Below are positions 8,890 through 20,516 of a DNA stretch of 64,000 nt, piece by piece. This stretch comes from Photobacterium ganghwense (lineage in GTDB: Bacteria; Pseudomonadota; Gammaproteobacteria; Enterobacterales; Vibrionaceae), in contig NZ_PYMI01000005.1 in NCBI RefSeq assembly GCF_003025595.1, positions 124,001-188,000 on the forward strand, read 5' to 3'. The notes beneath the pieces were generated by a model. That model ran no database searches, was not told the DNA's origin, and saw nothing but the letters and a program-made list of their open reading frames with translations. Within the stretch, counting starts at the first letter, position 1; each line of letters opens with the position of its first letter. The translations under genes and the position numbers were made by a program.

Positions 8890-10782
8890 TTAAAGCACCA
8901 GACGGCGAATGTCAGACAGACAACCGTTCAGGTAAGTGATGAAGCGTGCACCTTCAGCACCATCGATCACACGGTGGTCGTATGACAGAGACAGTGGCAG
9001 CTGCAGGCGTGGAGTGAAGTCTTTACCATTCCACACAGGCTTCATTTCAGACTTAGATACACCCAGGATTGCTACTTCTGGCGCGTTTACGATTGGAGTA
9101 AACGCAGTACCACCCAGGCCACCCAGGCTAGAGATGGTGAAACAGCCGCCCTGCATGTCAGCAGCAGTCAGTTTGCCGGCACGTGCTTTCTTAGACACAA
9201 CCATCAGCTCTTCAGACAGCTCGTAGATACCTTTCTTGTTCACGTCTTTGAAGACAGGAACAACCAGGCCGTTTGGCGTGTCTACTGCGATACCGATGTT
9301 CACGTATTTCTTCAGAATCAGGCTCTCACCGTCTTCAGACAGAGAAGAGTTGAACGACGGGAACGCTTCCAGTGCTTTAGCAGCTGCTTTCATGATGAAC
9401 ACAAGTGGAGTGATCTTCATGCCAGAGTCATTCTTCGCTTCGATAGCATTCTGCTCTTTACGGAATGCTTCCAGCTCAGTGATGTCTGCGTTATCCCACT
9501 GAGTCACGTGAGGGATCATTACCCAGTTACGTGCCAGGTTCGCACCAGAGATCTTCTTAATGCGAGACAGTGGTTTAACTTCAGTTTCACCGAACTTGCT
9601 GAAGTCAACTTTCGGCCAAGGCAGCAGACCCAGACCTGCACCGTCGCCTTTGCCAGATGCCGCAGCACCAGACTCAAGACGTTTCAGCGCGTCTTTCACG
9701 AAGTTCTGTACGTCTTCTTTCAGGATACGGTTCTTACGACCAGTACCTTTCACCTTCGCCAGGTTAACGCCGAATTCACGAGCCAGACGACGAACAACCG
9801 GAGAAGCGTGTGAATATTCGTTGTTCTCAACGAAATCACTCGCTGCCGGAGCCGCTGCTTGCGCTGCCGCTGGCGCCGCTGCCGGAGCAGGTGCTGCTGC
9901 CGCCGGAGCTGCTGCAACTGGCGCAGGCGCTGCGCCCGCTACTTCGAAGACCATGATCAGAGAGCCGGTAGACACTTTGTCACCCGCTGCGATCTTGATT
10001 TCTTTTACTTTACCTGCGAATGGAGCAGGAACTTCCATAGACGCTTTGTCGCCTTCCACAGTGATCAGAGATTGCTCTTCTTCCACCATGTCGCCAACTG
10101 CAACCATGATTTCAGTCACTTCTACTTCGTCGCCACCGATATCTGGAATGTTAACTTCTTTGTCAGCTGCCGCCGCAGGCGCTGCTGCTGGAGCTTCAAC
10201 TGCTGCAGGAGCCGCTGCCGGAGCACCTGAACCTGCTACTTCGAAGACCATGATCAGAGAGCCAGTAGACACTTTGTCACCAGCCGCTACTTTAATGTCT
10301 TTCAGAACGCCAGCGAAAGGTGCTGGTACTTCCATAGACGCTTTGTCGCCTTCCACAGTGATCAGTGACTGCTCTTCTTCGATGCTGTCACCGATAGCAA
10401 CCATGATTTCAGTCACTTCTACTTCGTCGCCACCGATATCCGGTACGTGAACTTCTTTCAGTTCAGAAGTAGCAGGAGCCGCTGCTGCTGGAGCAGGTGC
10501 AGCTGCTGGAGCTGCCTCTGCCGCAGGAGCAGGTGCAGCAGCTGCTGCACCCTCGGCTTCGAAAATCATGATTAGAGAACCGGTAGAAACCTTGTCGCCT
10601 TCTGCAACTTTGATTTCTTTAACGATACCCGCCTGAGAAGCTGGCACTTCCATAGAAGCTTTATCGCCTTCTACAGTGATCAGAGACTGCTCTTCTTCAA
10701 CCTTGTCGCCAACGCTTACAAGGATTTCAGTTACTTCAACCTCATCCGCACCGATGTCAGGTACATTAATTTCGATTGCCAT
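8890..10782 (-). CDS. aceF: Dihydrolipoyllysine acetyltransferase, pyruvate dehydrogenase E2, three lipoyl domains
   Basis: A 630-residue E2 core of the pyruvate dehydrogenase complex, transferring acetyl groups from lipoamide to CoA. Three lipoyl domains (about residues 1-77, 110-183, 209-282) each carry the GDKASMEVP lipoylation site (Lys41, Lys147, Lys246). They are joined by Ala/Pro-rich flexible linkers. A peripheral subunit-binding domain (about 326-368, [14 protein letters not shown]) and a catalytic domain with HRVID (His603, Asp607) complete it. Length and triple-lipoyl layout match the enterobacterial-type E2. It begins 14 bases after aceE and is translationally close to it. The second and third lipoyl modules are nearly identical, as is usual where gene conversion keeps such repeats alike. 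Confidence 0.97.
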   Translation of the reverse strand: MAIEINVPDIGADEVEVTEILVSVGDKVEEEQSLITVEGDKASMEVPASQAGIVKEIKVAEGDKVSTGSLIMIFEAEGAAAAAPAPAAEAAPAAAPAPAAAAPATSELKEVHVPDIGGDEVEVTEIMVAIGDSIEEEQSLITVEGDKASMEVPAPFAGVLKDIKVAAGDKVSTGSLIMVFEVAGSGAPAAAPAAVEAPAAAPAAAADKEVNIPDIGGDEVEVTEIMVAVGDMVEEEQSLITVEGDKASMEVPAPFAGKVKEIKIAAGDKVSTGSLIMVFEVAGAAPAPVAAAPAAAAPAPAAAPAAAQAAAPAASDFVENNEYSHASPVVRRLAREFGVNLAKVKGTGRKNRILKEDVQNFVKDALKRLESGAAASGKGDGAGLGLLPWPKVDFSKFGETEVKPLSRIKKISGANLARNWVMIPHVTQWDNADITELEAFRKEQNAIEAKNDSGMKITPLVFIMKAAAKALEAFPSFNSSLSEDGESLILKKYVNIGIAVDTPNGLVVPVFKDVNKKGIYELSEELMVVSKKARAGKLTAADMQGGCFTISSLGGLGGTAFTPIVNAPEVAILGVSKSEMKPVWNGKDFTPRLQLPLSLSYDHRVIDGAEGARFITYLNGCLSDIRRLVL

Positions 10783-10796
10783 TGTTTCTATGCCTC

Positions 10797-13460
10797 TTAC
10801 GCGTATAGCGGGTTGATCTTGTCAGCGTCGATGTCGAATTTCTTGATTGCTTCAACAATCACAGATTTCTCAACATCACCACGCTTAGCCAGTTCAGTCA
10901 GTGCAGCAACAACTACGTAGCCAGCGTTAACTTCGAAGTGACGACGCAGGTTCGCACGGCTGTCAGAACGACCGAAACCGTCTGTACCCAGAACCTTGTA
11001 AGATTCAGCTGGGATGAATGCGCGAACTTGGTCAGCGTAGTTCTTCATGTAGTCAGTCGCAGCGATTGCAGGCTCAGTACCCATTACAGTTTGGATGTAA
11101 GGTACTTTCTGCTCTGCTTCTGGGTGCAGCATGTTGAAACGCTCTGCATCCTGACCGTCACGAGTCAGTTCGTTGAACGAGGTTACTGAGTAAACGTCAG
11201 AAGCGATGCCGTATTCTTCGCTCAGGATCTGAGCAGCTTTACGTACTTCGTTCATGATCGTACCAGAGCTCATCAGCTGAACTTTAGACTTGTCGCCCGC
11301 GTAAGACTCAAGCTTGTAGATACCCTTACGGATGCCTTCTTCAGCGCCTTCTGGCATTGCTGGCATCTCGTAGTTCTCGTTCATCAGCGTCAGGTAGTAG
11401 AACACGTTCTCTTGTTCGCCGTACATGCGACGGATACCGTCTTGCATGATTACCGCAACTTCGTAAGCAAATGTTGGGTCGTAAGAGATACAGTTAGGAA
11501 CCGTGCCCGCCATGATGTGCGAGTGACCGTCTTCGTGCTGCAGACCTTCACCGTTCAGCGTAGTACGACCGGCTGTTGCACCCAGTAGGAAACCACGTGC
11601 TTGCTGGTCGCCCGCCATCCACGCCATATCGCCAACACGCTGGAAGCCGAACATAGAGTAGTAGATGTAGAACGGAATCATCGGCAGGTCGTTTGTCGAG
11701 TATGAAGTCGCAGCTGCAACCCAAGATGACATCGCACCCAGTTCGTTGATACCTTCCTGCAGTACCTGACCAGCAGTGTCTTCTTTGTAGTAAGACACAA
11801 CGCCACGGTCTTCAGGCGTGTACGTCTGGCCGTGTGGGTTGTAGATACCGATTTGACGGAACAGACCTTCCATACCGAAAGTACGCGCTTCGTCAGCAAT
11901 GATAGGAACAATGTTCTTACCAATGTTCTTGTTCTTCAGCAGGATGTTCAGTGCACGAACGTAAGCCATAGTTGAAGAAATTTCACGCTTCTGCTCTTCC
12001 AGCAGAGGTTTGAATTCTTCCAGCTCAGGAACGATGAATTCTTGAGTGAAGTTAGGCAGACGTTGTGGCGTGTAGCCGTGCAGAGCCTGACGACGTGCGT
12101 GCAGGTATTCGTACTCTTTTGAACCTTCTTCAAGCTTCAGGTACGGCAGAGCTTTCACATCTTCATCAGAGATCAGGTCTTGCAGACCCAGGCGATCACG
12201 CAGGTGCAGAACATGAGTCATGTCCATCTTCTTAACCTGGTGCGCAATGTTCTTACCTTCGGCAGCGTCACCCATGCCGTAACCTTTAACGGTCTTGGCT
12301 AGGATTACAGTTGGCTTGCCTTTGGTTTCTTTCGCATTCTGGTACGCAGCGAAGATCTTAGATGTTTCGTGACCACCACGCTTCAGCGCGAAGATCTCGT
12401 CATCAGTCATGTCTGCAACCAGAGCAGCAGTTTCTGGGTACTTACCGAAGAAGTGCTCACGAACGTAAGCGCCGTCTTTCGACTTGAACGTCTGGTAGTC
12501 ACCGTCGATGGTTTCGTTCATCAGCTGCAGCAGTTTACCAGTGGTATCTTTCGCCAGCAGAGAATCCCAGTTGTTACCCCAGATAACTTTAACAACGTTC
12601 CAGCCAGCACCTTTGAACAGGCCTTCCAGCTCTTGGATGATCTTGCCGTTACCCATTACCGGGCCGTCCAGACGCTGCAGGTTACAGTTGATCAGGAAGC
12701 ACAGGTTGTCCAGTTTCTCACGCGCAGCGAAAGAAATCGCACCACGTGATTCTGGCTCATCCATCTCACCGTCACCCAGGAACGCGTACACGCGCTGCTC
12801 AGACGTATCTTTCATGCCACGGCCATCCAGGTACTTCAGGAAGCGAGCTTGGTAGATAGCAGAGATTGGACCCAGACCCATAGATACGGTCGGGAACTGC
12901 CAGAATTCAGGCATCAGTTTAGGGTGAGGGTATGAAGGAATACCTTTACCGTCGACTTCCTGACGGAAGTTGTCCAGTTGGTCTTCAGTCAGACGACCTT
13001 CAACGAAGGCACGTGCATAGATACCCGGAGAGATGTGGCCTTGGTAGTAAACCAGGTCACCGCCGTCCTTCGCATTTGGCGCACGGAAGAAGTGGTTGAA
13101 ACCGGTCTCGTAGAACGCTGCCGCAGACTGGAATGATGCCATGTGGCCACCCAGGTCTAGGTCTTTCTTAGACGCGCGCAGTACGATCATTACTGCGTTC
13201 CAGCGGATAATAGCACGGATACGACGCTCAAGAGTCGTGTCACCAGGATATGCTGGTTCCTGTGCGGCAGGGATGGTGTTGATGTAGTTAGTAGTGATGC
13301 CAGTTGGCATATCTACGCCATCAAGACGCGCTTTTTCCATTACTTGCTCAAGCAGGTACTGGGCACGTTCTACACCTTCTTCACGAACGACTGATTCAAG
13401 AGCTTCAAGCCACTCTTGAGTTTCTAGTGCGTCCACGTCATTTTTCATGACTTCAGACAT
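10797..13460 (-). CDS. aceE: Pyruvate dehydrogenase E1 component (homodimeric)
   Basis: An 887-residue thiamine-diphosphate enzyme that decarboxylates pyruvate and acetylates the lipoyl domains of AceF. Length and N-terminus ([21 protein letters not shown]) match the homodimeric gammaproteobacterial E1. The ThDP motif region [10 protein letters not shown] followed by [14 protein letters not shown] is present near residues 230-270. It is the first enzyme gene after pdhR on the minus strand, with an 82-bp gap, and is followed by aceF after 14 bases. Expression should follow PdhR repression and pyruvate induction through the boxes upstream of pdhR; no extra PdhR box is visible in the pdhR-aceE gap. 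Confidence 0.98.
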   Translation of the reverse strand: MSEVMKNDVDALETQEWLEALESVVREEGVERAQYLLEQVMEKARLDGVDMPTGITTNYINTIPAAQEPAYPGDTTLERRIRAIIRWNAVMIVLRASKKDLDLGGHMASFQSAAAFYETGFNHFFRAPNAKDGGDLVYYQGHISPGIYARAFVEGRLTEDQLDNFRQEVDGKGIPSYPHPKLMPEFWQFPTVSMGLGPISAIYQARFLKYLDGRGMKDTSEQRVYAFLGDGEMDEPESRGAISFAAREKLDNLCFLINCNLQRLDGPVMGNGKIIQELEGLFKGAGWNVVKVIWGNNWDSLLAKDTTGKLLQLMNETIDGDYQTFKSKDGAYVREHFFGKYPETAALVADMTDDEIFALKRGGHETSKIFAAYQNAKETKGKPTVILAKTVKGYGMGDAAEGKNIAHQVKKMDMTHVLHLRDRLGLQDLISDEDVKALPYLKLEEGSKEYEYLHARRQALHGYTPQRLPNFTQEFIVPELEEFKPLLEEQKREISSTMAYVRALNILLKNKNIGKNIVPIIADEARTFGMEGLFRQIGIYNPHGQTYTPEDRGVVSYYKEDTAGQVLQEGINELGAMSSWVAAATSYSTNDLPMIPFYIYYSMFGFQRVGDMAWMAGDQQARGFLLGATAGRTTLNGEGLQHEDGHSHIMAGTVPNCISYDPTFAYEVAVIMQDGIRRMYGEQENVFYYLTLMNENYEMPAMPEGAEEGIRKGIYKLESYAGDKSKVQLMSSGTIMNEVRKAAQILSEEYGIASDVYSVTSFNELTRDGQDAERFNMLHPEAEQKVPYIQTVMGTEPAIAATDYMKNYADQVRAFIPAESYKVLGTDGFGRSDSRANLRRHFEVNAGYVVVAALTELAKRGDVEKSVIVEAIKKFDIDADKINPLYA

Positions 13461-13542
13461 GCGATCTATCCTTTCGTTGATAATCTACAAAACTAACAAT
13501 GTCGCGACTGTTCACTAGCGCCCCAGGCTTATATGAGGGGTA

Positions 13543-14316
13543 CTAATCCAGCCCATCCTTGCGTTGTTGAATACGACGAAGAGAGCGTTCACGTCTGCTA
13601 TCTTCACGCGATAAATCCAACAAGGTTTCCTCGATATAAGCCAGGTGTGCATGCGATGCTTCTCGGGCCTGCTCCGGCTCGCCAGAAACAATCGCTTGGA
13701 CAATGTTGGCTCGATGATTTCGCACCTTTTCCACCACCTCAGGGCGACGGTTCAGGAGCTCAAAGTTTTGTAATACGTTTTGCTCTAGCAATGGGGCAAG
13801 GCTACGGATGATATGAAGCAGAACCACGTTGTGTGCGGACTCGGTGACCGCAATCAGGTACTGCATAACAGCGGCAGCTTCTGCCGGTAAATCACCTTGC
13901 TGCTGAGCGTCCTGTATCCGACCGTGGCAGTCACGGATACGGGTAAAATCTTCTTCGGTGCCTCGCAGGGCTGCATAGTAAGCAGCCAGGCCTTCAAGGG
14001 CGTGGCGAGACTCCAGCAAGTCTAGCTGGGTTTCAGGATGGGCGGACAAGAGATCCAACAACGGCTCGGAAAAGCTCTGCCACAGTTTTTCCGTTACAAA
14101 TGTGCCGCCGCCCTGGCGACGCGTCAGTAAATGTTTGGCTTCAAGACGCTGAATAGCTTCACGAACAGACGGGCGAGAAACATCGAATTGCTTAGCCAGC
14201 TCACGCTCAGGGGGGAGCTGCTGTCCCGGAGACAGAATGCCCTCGAGGATCAGATGCTCAAGCTCTTGCTCGATCGCATCAGACAGTTTGGGCTGGCGAA
14301 TTCGTTTATAAGTCAT
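13543..14316 (-). CDS. pdhR: Pyruvate-responsive GntR/FadR-family repressor of the pdh operon
   Basis: A 257-residue transcription factor with an N-terminal GntR winged helix (about residues 10-75: [46 protein letters not shown]) and a C-terminal FadR-type FCD ligand-binding domain. In E. coli PdhR represses pdhR-aceEF-lpd and respiratory genes and is released by pyruvate. The placement directly before aceE and a near-perfect PdhR operator 58 bases upstream of its start support the same autoregulated circuit here. The ATG at 14316 has an AGAAG purine stretch upstream. Confidence 0.96.
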   Translation of the reverse strand: MTYKRIRQPKLSDAIEQELEHLILEGILSPGQQLPPERELAKQFDVSRPSVREAIQRLEAKHLLTRRQGGGTFVTEKLWQSFSEPLLDLLSAHPETQLDLLESRHALEGLAAYYAALRGTEEDFTRIRDCHGRIQDAQQQGDLPAEAAAVMQYLIAVTESAHNVVLLHIIRSLAPLLEQNVLQNFELLNRRPEVVEKVRNHRANIVQAIVSGEPEQAREASHAHLAYIEETLLDLSREDSRRERSLRRIQQRKDGLD

Positions 14317-14373
14317 TTTTTTATTATTTCTTCTGAGTACTTATCGCGCTTCTGGACAGTCTGTGTTCGGACA

Positions 14374-14388
14374 ATTGGTATTACCAAT
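14374..14388. promoter_or_regulatory. PdhR operator upstream of pdhR
   Basis: ATTGGTATTACCAAT matches the PdhR consensus ATTGGTnnnACCAAT in all twelve specified positions. The inverted repeat in fact extends one base further each side. It lies 58 bases upstream of the pdhR start codon, where it would overlap or adjoin the operon promoter. Confidence 0.92.
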
Positions 14389-14562
14389 TTAACGATAGCA
14401 GCAAAGTTTACAGAAATAATTGAAGATGTCCACCGACAACTTGATGGAAATCATAGAACGAAGGGGGATTTAACAAAAATTTCAAGATATGAAAACTTGT
14501 TAAAACAAGATGAAAAATAGTCGTCAACTGACTTGTGGGCAAGGAGCGGCAAGAAAAAAATC

Positions 14563-14577
14563 AATGGTCTGACCAAT
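14563..14577. promoter_or_regulatory. Second PdhR-like box
   Basis: AATGGTCTGACCAAT matches the PdhR consensus at 11 of 12 positions. It lies about 250 bp upstream of pdhR and 36 bases beyond the ampD stop. It could be an auxiliary operator allowing looping with the proximal site, or a chance match. Confidence 0.55.
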
Positions 14578-14612
14578 TTGATCGGTCACAATCTCGCCAC
14601 TTCACATCCATT

Positions 14613-15176
14613 TCACGATTCAATGTCGGCTTGCAGCTTTTGTCGATAAGCCAACCAGTCAAACGCCAGCCCCGGATCGGTTTTCCGTCCCGGAGCAATA
14701 AACTCATGCCCGGTGATGCGCTGGCTGTCCAATCGCGGATAGCGGTTTAATAAAACCCGTGTTAACTCGGCCAGAACGTCGTACTGAACCTGGGTATAAG
14801 GCAGATTGTCGGTTCCTTCCAACTCAATACCAATCGAGTAGTCATTGCACTTATCGCGTCCGGCAAACTGGGATACTCCGGCATGCCAGGCCCTGCTGTC
14901 GAAGGGAACGAACTGGATGATATCGCCGTTACGCCGAATTAAACAGTGGGCCGAAACACGAATGCCTGAAATTGCTTCAAAATAGGGATGATCTGTCGGA
15001 TTTAACGTCCCTGTAAACAATTGCTCAATGTACGGACCACCAAACTGCCCCGGCGGCAAACTGATGTTGTGCACCACCAGCAGCGAAATATCTGCCGGAT
15101 CCGGACGCGGATCATGAAAGGGAGAAGGAACATGCCGGACACCTTCCAGCCAGTGTTGTGCGTTAATCGTGAGCAT
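14613..15176 (-). CDS. ampD: 1,6-anhydro-N-acetylmuramyl-L-alanine amidase AmpD
   Basis: A 187-residue cytoplasmic zinc amidase of the N-acetylmuramoyl-L-alanine amidase family 2. It removes the peptide from anhydromuropeptides during cell-wall recycling and thereby keeps AmpR-type beta-lactamase inducers low. Zinc ligands are visible as His36 (VVHNIS), His157 (GHEFI) and Asp167 (KTDPG), with Glu119 and Lys165 as the probable catalytic pair. No signal peptide is present, as expected for the cytoplasmic enzyme. It is divergent from nadC, the same arrangement as in enterobacteria, but ampE and aroP, which follow ampD there, are absent: pdhR comes next after 296 bp. Confidence 0.95.
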   Translation of the reverse strand: MLTINAQHWLEGVRHVPSPFHDPRPDPADISLLVVHNISLPPGQFGGPYIEQLFTGTLNPTDHPYFEAISGIRVSAHCLIRRNGDIIQFVPFDSRAWHAGVSQFAGRDKCNDYSIGIELEGTDNLPYTQVQYDVLAELTRVLLNRYPRLDSQRITGHEFIAPGRKTDPGLAFDWLAYRQKLQADIES

Positions 15177-15370
15177 CTGTGCGATCCCGGTTTACCATAA
15201 TGTCGCAAGGGTAGCGTGAACTGCCGTAAGGTCAAGCACCTGGCTTATTCTTCTTGTTCTTCTTTATATAGAGATGAAGCATTTTTTTACTGCCCAAATT
15301 GGCTTAGCTACAAAGCGAACACCAGAACTCCGATCTCCCTCCTAGGATCTCCGGAAAAGCCAAGGTATGA

Positions 15371-16363
<993 letters not shown>

Positions 16364-16395
16364 TACAGCGTAACTCTTCATAATCTGTTCATACA

Positions 16396-16421
16396 AAAAG
16401 GCAGCATCCGCTGCCTTTTTT
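16396..16421 (+). terminator. Rho-independent terminator of nadC
   Basis: AAAGGCAGC, loop ATCC, GCTGCCTTT, then a T-run. It starts 33 bases after the nadC stop. Confidence 0.9.
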
Positions 16422-16833
16422 GCTTTACCTGTGTGAATAACTTGTTTGACCAGCTTGTTCAGATAAGCAGCCCGTGACCATATCCACACCAATACACCCT
16501 TTCCCTGCGCTTTTGTGCACCCTCTATTCCACATACCATTTTCTCACCTCTCCCACCCGGTTTTACCTTGTTAACCAGGCAAAGCCCAAGTCCTGTATTT
16601 CCGGATAAAAATGCCGCTGAGCCGATCCCCTATCCCTCACTGACAAAATCCCCAATGACATTACGTCTACTCACTCGCAAAGCCACTGAAAACCATGCAA
16701 GTCTCCTGAATTTTTTTTCGACTGGGCCGAGCAATCATTTGTAGCCAATTCAGCACGTTGCGCAATCGGCATATCCTCGCTCCACCAATTATTTGGGCTT
16801 ATTTGCATCTCTTTATTTTGAAAGGAAACAGAA
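16422..16833. other. Upstream region of the pilABCD genes
   Basis: About 410 bp without a supported gene. It should contain the pilA promoter. A strong ribosome-binding site (AAAGGAAA) lies just before the pilA ATG. I did not find a convincing sigma-70 pair, and the one candidate sigma-54 pattern has the wrong spacing. Confidence 0.5.
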
Positions 16834-17256
16834 ATGAAAAAACAAAACGGCTTTACGCTGATTGAACTGATGATTGTGGTGGCGATTATCGGTGTATTAT
16901 CAGCAATAGCAGTACCTGCTTATCAAGACTATGTTAAACGAAGTGAAGGTGCTTCAGCTCTTGCAACATTAAAATCACTTATCACGCCATCAGAACTTTG
17001 GTACCAGGAAAATGGTGACTACCTAAAATCAGAACAAGCAAATATTTTTACGGCACTTGGAATCTCCGCAAAATCAAATAGCCTAGGCGATATTTCTATT
17101 CCTTCAGACAATTCACTTGATTTTACTTTTTCAGGCAATTCTTCACTCCCAAATACAACGAAGATAACATTTACCCGTTCAGCTACAGGCTGGGGTTGTG
17201 AAGTTAACAATGCAGACATTGAAACAGATAGCTGCCCAGCAGCTAAGAAACCGTAG
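16834..17256 (+). CDS. pilA: Type IV pilin major subunit, PilA family
   Basis: A 140-residue type IVa prepilin with the short leader MKKQNG and the class III signal G^[20 protein letters not shown]. PilD cleaves after Gly6 and methylates Phe1, and mature Glu5 is present. The hydrophobic alpha-1 helix is followed by a globular domain with two cysteines near the C-terminus (GWGC and DSC), which would form the usual D-region disulfide loop. The globular part is visibly more AT-rich than the flanking pilB and nadC, a common trait of variable pilins. Upstream of pilBCD it forms the chitin-regulated/ChiRP-like pilus locus known in Vibrio, so roles in surface attachment or DNA uptake are likely (by family). 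Confidence 0.93.
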   Translation: MKKQNGFTLIELMIVVAIIGVLSAIAVPAYQDYVKRSEGASALATLKSLITPSELWYQENGDYLKSEQANIFTALGISAKSNSLGDISIPSDNSLDFTFSGNSSLPNTTKITFTRSATGWGCEVNNADIETDSCPAAKKP

Positions 17257-17264
17257 ACAAGAAA

Positions 17265-18965
17265 ATGCAAACAAACCTCGCCTCCATTCTTCACCAAGCA
17301 GATCTTCTCAGTCTGGTGGAGCAACAACAAGTGGTGGATCAGGTTCAGTCAGAGGGCGCCTCGGTGCCCTCTGTTCTGTTGCAACTTGGCATCATCGGCA
17401 GCGCCGAGCTGGCCCGGCAACTGGAACAGCTGTTCGCCCTGCCGCTGGTTGATGTCCATCAGTACGATTACGCGGAATGTTGCAAAAGCCTGAACCTGCG
17501 GGATCTGGTGTTACGCCACAAAGTGCTGCCGCTGTACAACACGGACACCAGTATTTTTATTGGCCTGAGCGATCCGACCCGTATTGATGTGCTGGATGAA
17601 TTTCGCTTTGCCACCGGCAAAAACATTGAGCCGCTATTGCTGGATCATAAGCAGCTGGAAGCGGCGATCCGCCGGGTATACGGCAGTGACATTAAAGGGG
17701 CCGGCTCCAACAAAACACAGCGCAGTGTCAGTGATGCAGATCTAATGGAGCTGGTGGATCTGACCGACACCGAACTGGCTGACGACGCCACAGATCTCAC
17801 CAGTGATAACGCCCCGGTAACCCGCTATATCAACCAGGTGCTACTGGACGCCCTGCGTAAAAGCGCTTCCGATATCCATTTTGAACCCTATGAAGAGAGC
17901 TATCGGATCCGTTTTCGCTGTGACGGAATTTTGCATCTGCACGCCTCCCCACCGGCCAATTTGTCCCGTCGCTTATCCACCCGGCTGAAGGTCATGTCCA
18001 GGCTCAATATTGCCGAGCGGCGCCAGCCTCAGGATGGCCGGATCAAGCTCAAATTGTCCGAAAATGTGGCCGTGGATTTGCGGGTTTCCACACTGCCTAC
18101 CCTGTGGGGTGAAAAGGTGGTGCTGCGGATTCTTGACAGCTCCAGTGCCAATCTGGATATCGATATTTTGGGTTATACCGAGCCCCAAAAAGCCGCATAC
18201 CTGAGTGCCCTTCAGCGCCCTCAGGGCATGATTCTGATGACCGGACCGACTGGCAGTGGCAAAACAGTCTCCCTGTACACCGGCCTCAAAATCCTGAACA
18301 CCGAGGAACGCAATATCTCCACCGCCGAAGACCCGGTGGAAATCAACCTGCCGGGCATAAATCAGGTACAGATACGCCCCACCGTCGGGCTTGGGTTTGC
18401 CGAAGCACTGCGCTCATTCTTGCGCCAAGATCCGGATGTCGTCATGGTCGGGGAAATCAGGGATCTGGAAACCGGCTCTATTGCCGTGAAAGCAGCTCAG
18501 ACTGGCCACCTGGTGTTGTCGACACTGCACACCAACTCAGCGGCAGAAACCATTACCCGACTGACCAATATGGGGATCGAGAACTTCAACCTAGCATCGT
18601 CATTGAGCCTAATTATTGCTCAGCGGCTGGCCCGCCGTCTTTGCGGACATTGCAAGCAGCCTGATGACCCGGATCGTTTTATCAGAGATACCCTCGCGAT
18701 TCCCGACAATGCCACCATTTTCAAAGCCAGCCCAACAGGGTGTGATGAGTGTAACAAAGGCTATCTGGGACGGGTCGGTATCTACGAGGTCATGCCCTTT
18801 TCACGAGAGCTCGCCGAAGCCTTAATGGCAGGTGCCAATACACTGGAGCTGGAAGGCATTGCCTGTCGGCAAAGCATGAAAACCCTGCAACAGTCAGGTA
18901 TAGAGAAGCTATGCGAAGGCATCACCAGTTTAAAAGAGTTACAACGCGTACTGCACTTTAGTTAA
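17265..18965 (+). CDS. pilB: Type IV pilus assembly ATPase PilB
   Basis: A 566-residue GspE/PilB-family hexameric motor ATPase for pilus extension. The N-terminal MshEN-like domain (about 1-140) is followed by the catalytic core, with Walker A GPTGSGKT (327-334), an Asp box (STAEDPVE), Walker B (DPDVVMVGEIRD) and a His box (LSTLHTNSAAET). A tetracysteine zinc element, LCGHCKQP and CDECNKG, lies near the C-terminus. It starts 8 bases after pilA with little room for a promoter, so it is cotranscribed. Acts at the inner membrane with PilC. Confidence 0.96.
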   Translation: MQTNLASILHQADLLSLVEQQQVVDQVQSEGASVPSVLLQLGIIGSAELARQLEQLFALPLVDVHQYDYAECCKSLNLRDLVLRHKVLPLYNTDTSIFIGLSDPTRIDVLDEFRFATGKNIEPLLLDHKQLEAAIRRVYGSDIKGAGSNKTQRSVSDADLMELVDLTDTELADDATDLTSDNAPVTRYINQVLLDALRKSASDIHFEPYEESYRIRFRCDGILHLHASPPANLSRRLSTRLKVMSRLNIAERRQPQDGRIKLKLSENVAVDLRVSTLPTLWGEKVVLRILDSSSANLDIDILGYTEPQKAAYLSALQRPQGMILMTGPTGSGKTVSLYTGLKILNTEERNISTAEDPVEINLPGINQVQIRPTVGLGFAEALRSFLRQDPDVVMVGEIRDLETGSIAVKAAQTGHLVLSTLHTNSAAETITRLTNMGIENFNLASSLSLIIAQRLARRLCGHCKQPDDPDRFIRDTLAIPDNATIFKASPTGCDECNKGYLGRVGIYEVMPFSRELAEALMAGANTLELEGIACRQSMKTLQQSGIEKLCEGITSLKELQRVLHFS

Positions 18966-19020
18966 GACCACCGCGGGCCTGATTGCGTCAGACCGATTGA
19001 ACCATCTGAGGGACCTTACC

Positions 19021-20241
19021 ATGGCGCAAGCCGGAAAAATCCGTTACTACCACTGGCGGGGGGTTAACCCGTCAGGCAAAAAGCTCTCCGGGGTGATCCT
19101 TGGTTTCCAGGAGCAGGAAGTCAGGGCCAAGCTCACAGAGCAGATGATCCAGGTAAAAAAAATTCGCCACCGTAACCCGTCTACGTTCAGTAAACTAAAA
19201 AATCAGCTGAAGCCAACCGATGTTACGACCATTACCCGTCAACTGGCGACCATGATTAACGCCGGCGTTCCCGTCGTCCAGGCGCTCAAACTCATGGCCG
19301 ACAGCCATCACAAAGCAGAAGCACGCGCCACACTGACCCAGGTATCCGTCCAGGTCGAGTCTGGCTCCTCTCTCGCCCGGGCGATGCGCAACAGCTCCCC
19401 ACTGTTTGATACCTTCTATTGCGACCTTGTCAGTACCGGCGAACAAACCGGTCATTTGGGCCAGGTATTTGACCGGATCGCGACCTATCGGGAAAAAAAT
19501 GAAGCCATGCGGAAAAAAGTGATCAAAGCCATGATCTATCCATCCATCGTCACGCTGACAGCCGTCGGCGTAACGGTCATGATGCTGCTGTTTGTCATTC
19601 CGCAGTTCGCCAGTATTTTCAATAGCTTTGGTGCAGAGTTGCCGTGGTTTACCCGTCAGGTCATTTCGGCTTCTGACTGGTTGGTTGATTCCGGGAAATA
19701 CCTGGCCATCCTGTTGTTGCTGGGATTTATCACGTTACGTTACAGCTACCAGCGTTCTGCCCCTCTGCGCTATCGCTGGCACCGCTCTATGCTTAAGATT
19801 CCGGTGATTGGCGAGGTATTACTGAAAGCCACAGTCGCAAGGTTTGCCCGCACCCTGGCAACCACTTTCAGTGCAGGTATCCCATTGCTCAGCGGGTTAC
19901 AGTCCGCGGCAAAAACTGCCGGTAACCTGTATATCGAAAAAGCCGCGATGGAGGCCCACGGCAGCACAGCATCTGGCATGCCTTTGCATATTGCGTTACG
20001 CCAGAGCGATGTATTTCCAGAACTCATGCTGCAAATGACGATGATTGGCGAGGAGTCCGGCTCTCTGGACGATATGCTCAATAAAATGGCGATGTTTTAT
20101 GAAGATGATGTCGATAATACCGTCGACAACCTGGGAAAAATTATTGAGCCCCTGATCATTATTTTCCTGGGAACGGTTGTTGGCGGATTACTCGTTGCCA
20201 TGTATATGCCGATATTCAAACTGATGAGTGTGATTGGGTAA
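19021..20241 (+). CDS. pilC: Type IV pilus inner-membrane platform protein PilC
   Basis: A 406-residue GspF/PilC-family membrane protein that couples PilB to pilin polymerisation. Two GspF domains (about residues 60-190 and 270-395) each precede hydrophobic segments; three membrane helices are expected (VTLTAVGVTVMMLLFVIP, YLAILLLLGFITL and IIIFLGTVVGGLLVAM). ATG 19021 is chosen because GAGG lies eight bases upstream; an in-frame TTG at 18997 lacks one. It lies 55 bases after pilB. The stop codon is inside a small 15-bp duplication, giving a second in-frame TAA five codons on. Confidence 0.96.
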   Translation: MAQAGKIRYYHWRGVNPSGKKLSGVILGFQEQEVRAKLTEQMIQVKKIRHRNPSTFSKLKNQLKPTDVTTITRQLATMINAGVPVVQALKLMADSHHKAEARATLTQVSVQVESGSSLARAMRNSSPLFDTFYCDLVSTGEQTGHLGQVFDRIATYREKNEAMRKKVIKAMIYPSIVTLTAVGVTVMMLLFVIPQFASIFNSFGAELPWFTRQVISASDWLVDSGKYLAILLLLGFITLRYSYQRSAPLRYRWHRSMLKIPVIGEVLLKATVARFARTLATTFSAGIPLLSGLQSAAKTAGNLYIEKAAMEAHGSTASGMPLHIALRQSDVFPELMLQMTMIGEESGSLDDMLNKMAMFYEDDVDNTVDNLGKIIEPLIIIFLGTVVGGLLVAMYMPIFKLMSVIG

Positions 20242-20516
20242 CTGTGGATTAGATAACTGTGGGTTTGTTATAAACAACAGAAAGAGGGAGGGAAGCCATG
20301 GCCAAATCAGCTTTCCCTGCTTTCTGCCACAAGCTATTGCTTCTGCTTCATAACCTTTGCCCCATTTGCCTTTGCTTAGCTTTTAGTGACATCACTTTGC
20401 GCTGTACGGGTTTCGCGGCACGCGAGCACCATTGTGACTCACTCCTCCAGCGACCGCTATGATCCGAACTGCGAATCCCCTACAATAATCCCATTGACTG
20501 ATATGAGAATGTTTTC

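Noticed and set aside
9560-10450. Long open frame antisense to aceF (plus strand)
   Set aside because: It arises from the Ala/Pro-rich, GC-rich lipoyl linkers of aceF read backwards; no ribosome-binding site or known fold.
16794-16810. Possible sigma-54 promoter before pilA (GG ... GC pattern)
   Set aside because: Spacing between GG and GC is eight bases instead of ten, and the flanking bases do not match TGGCAC/TTGC.
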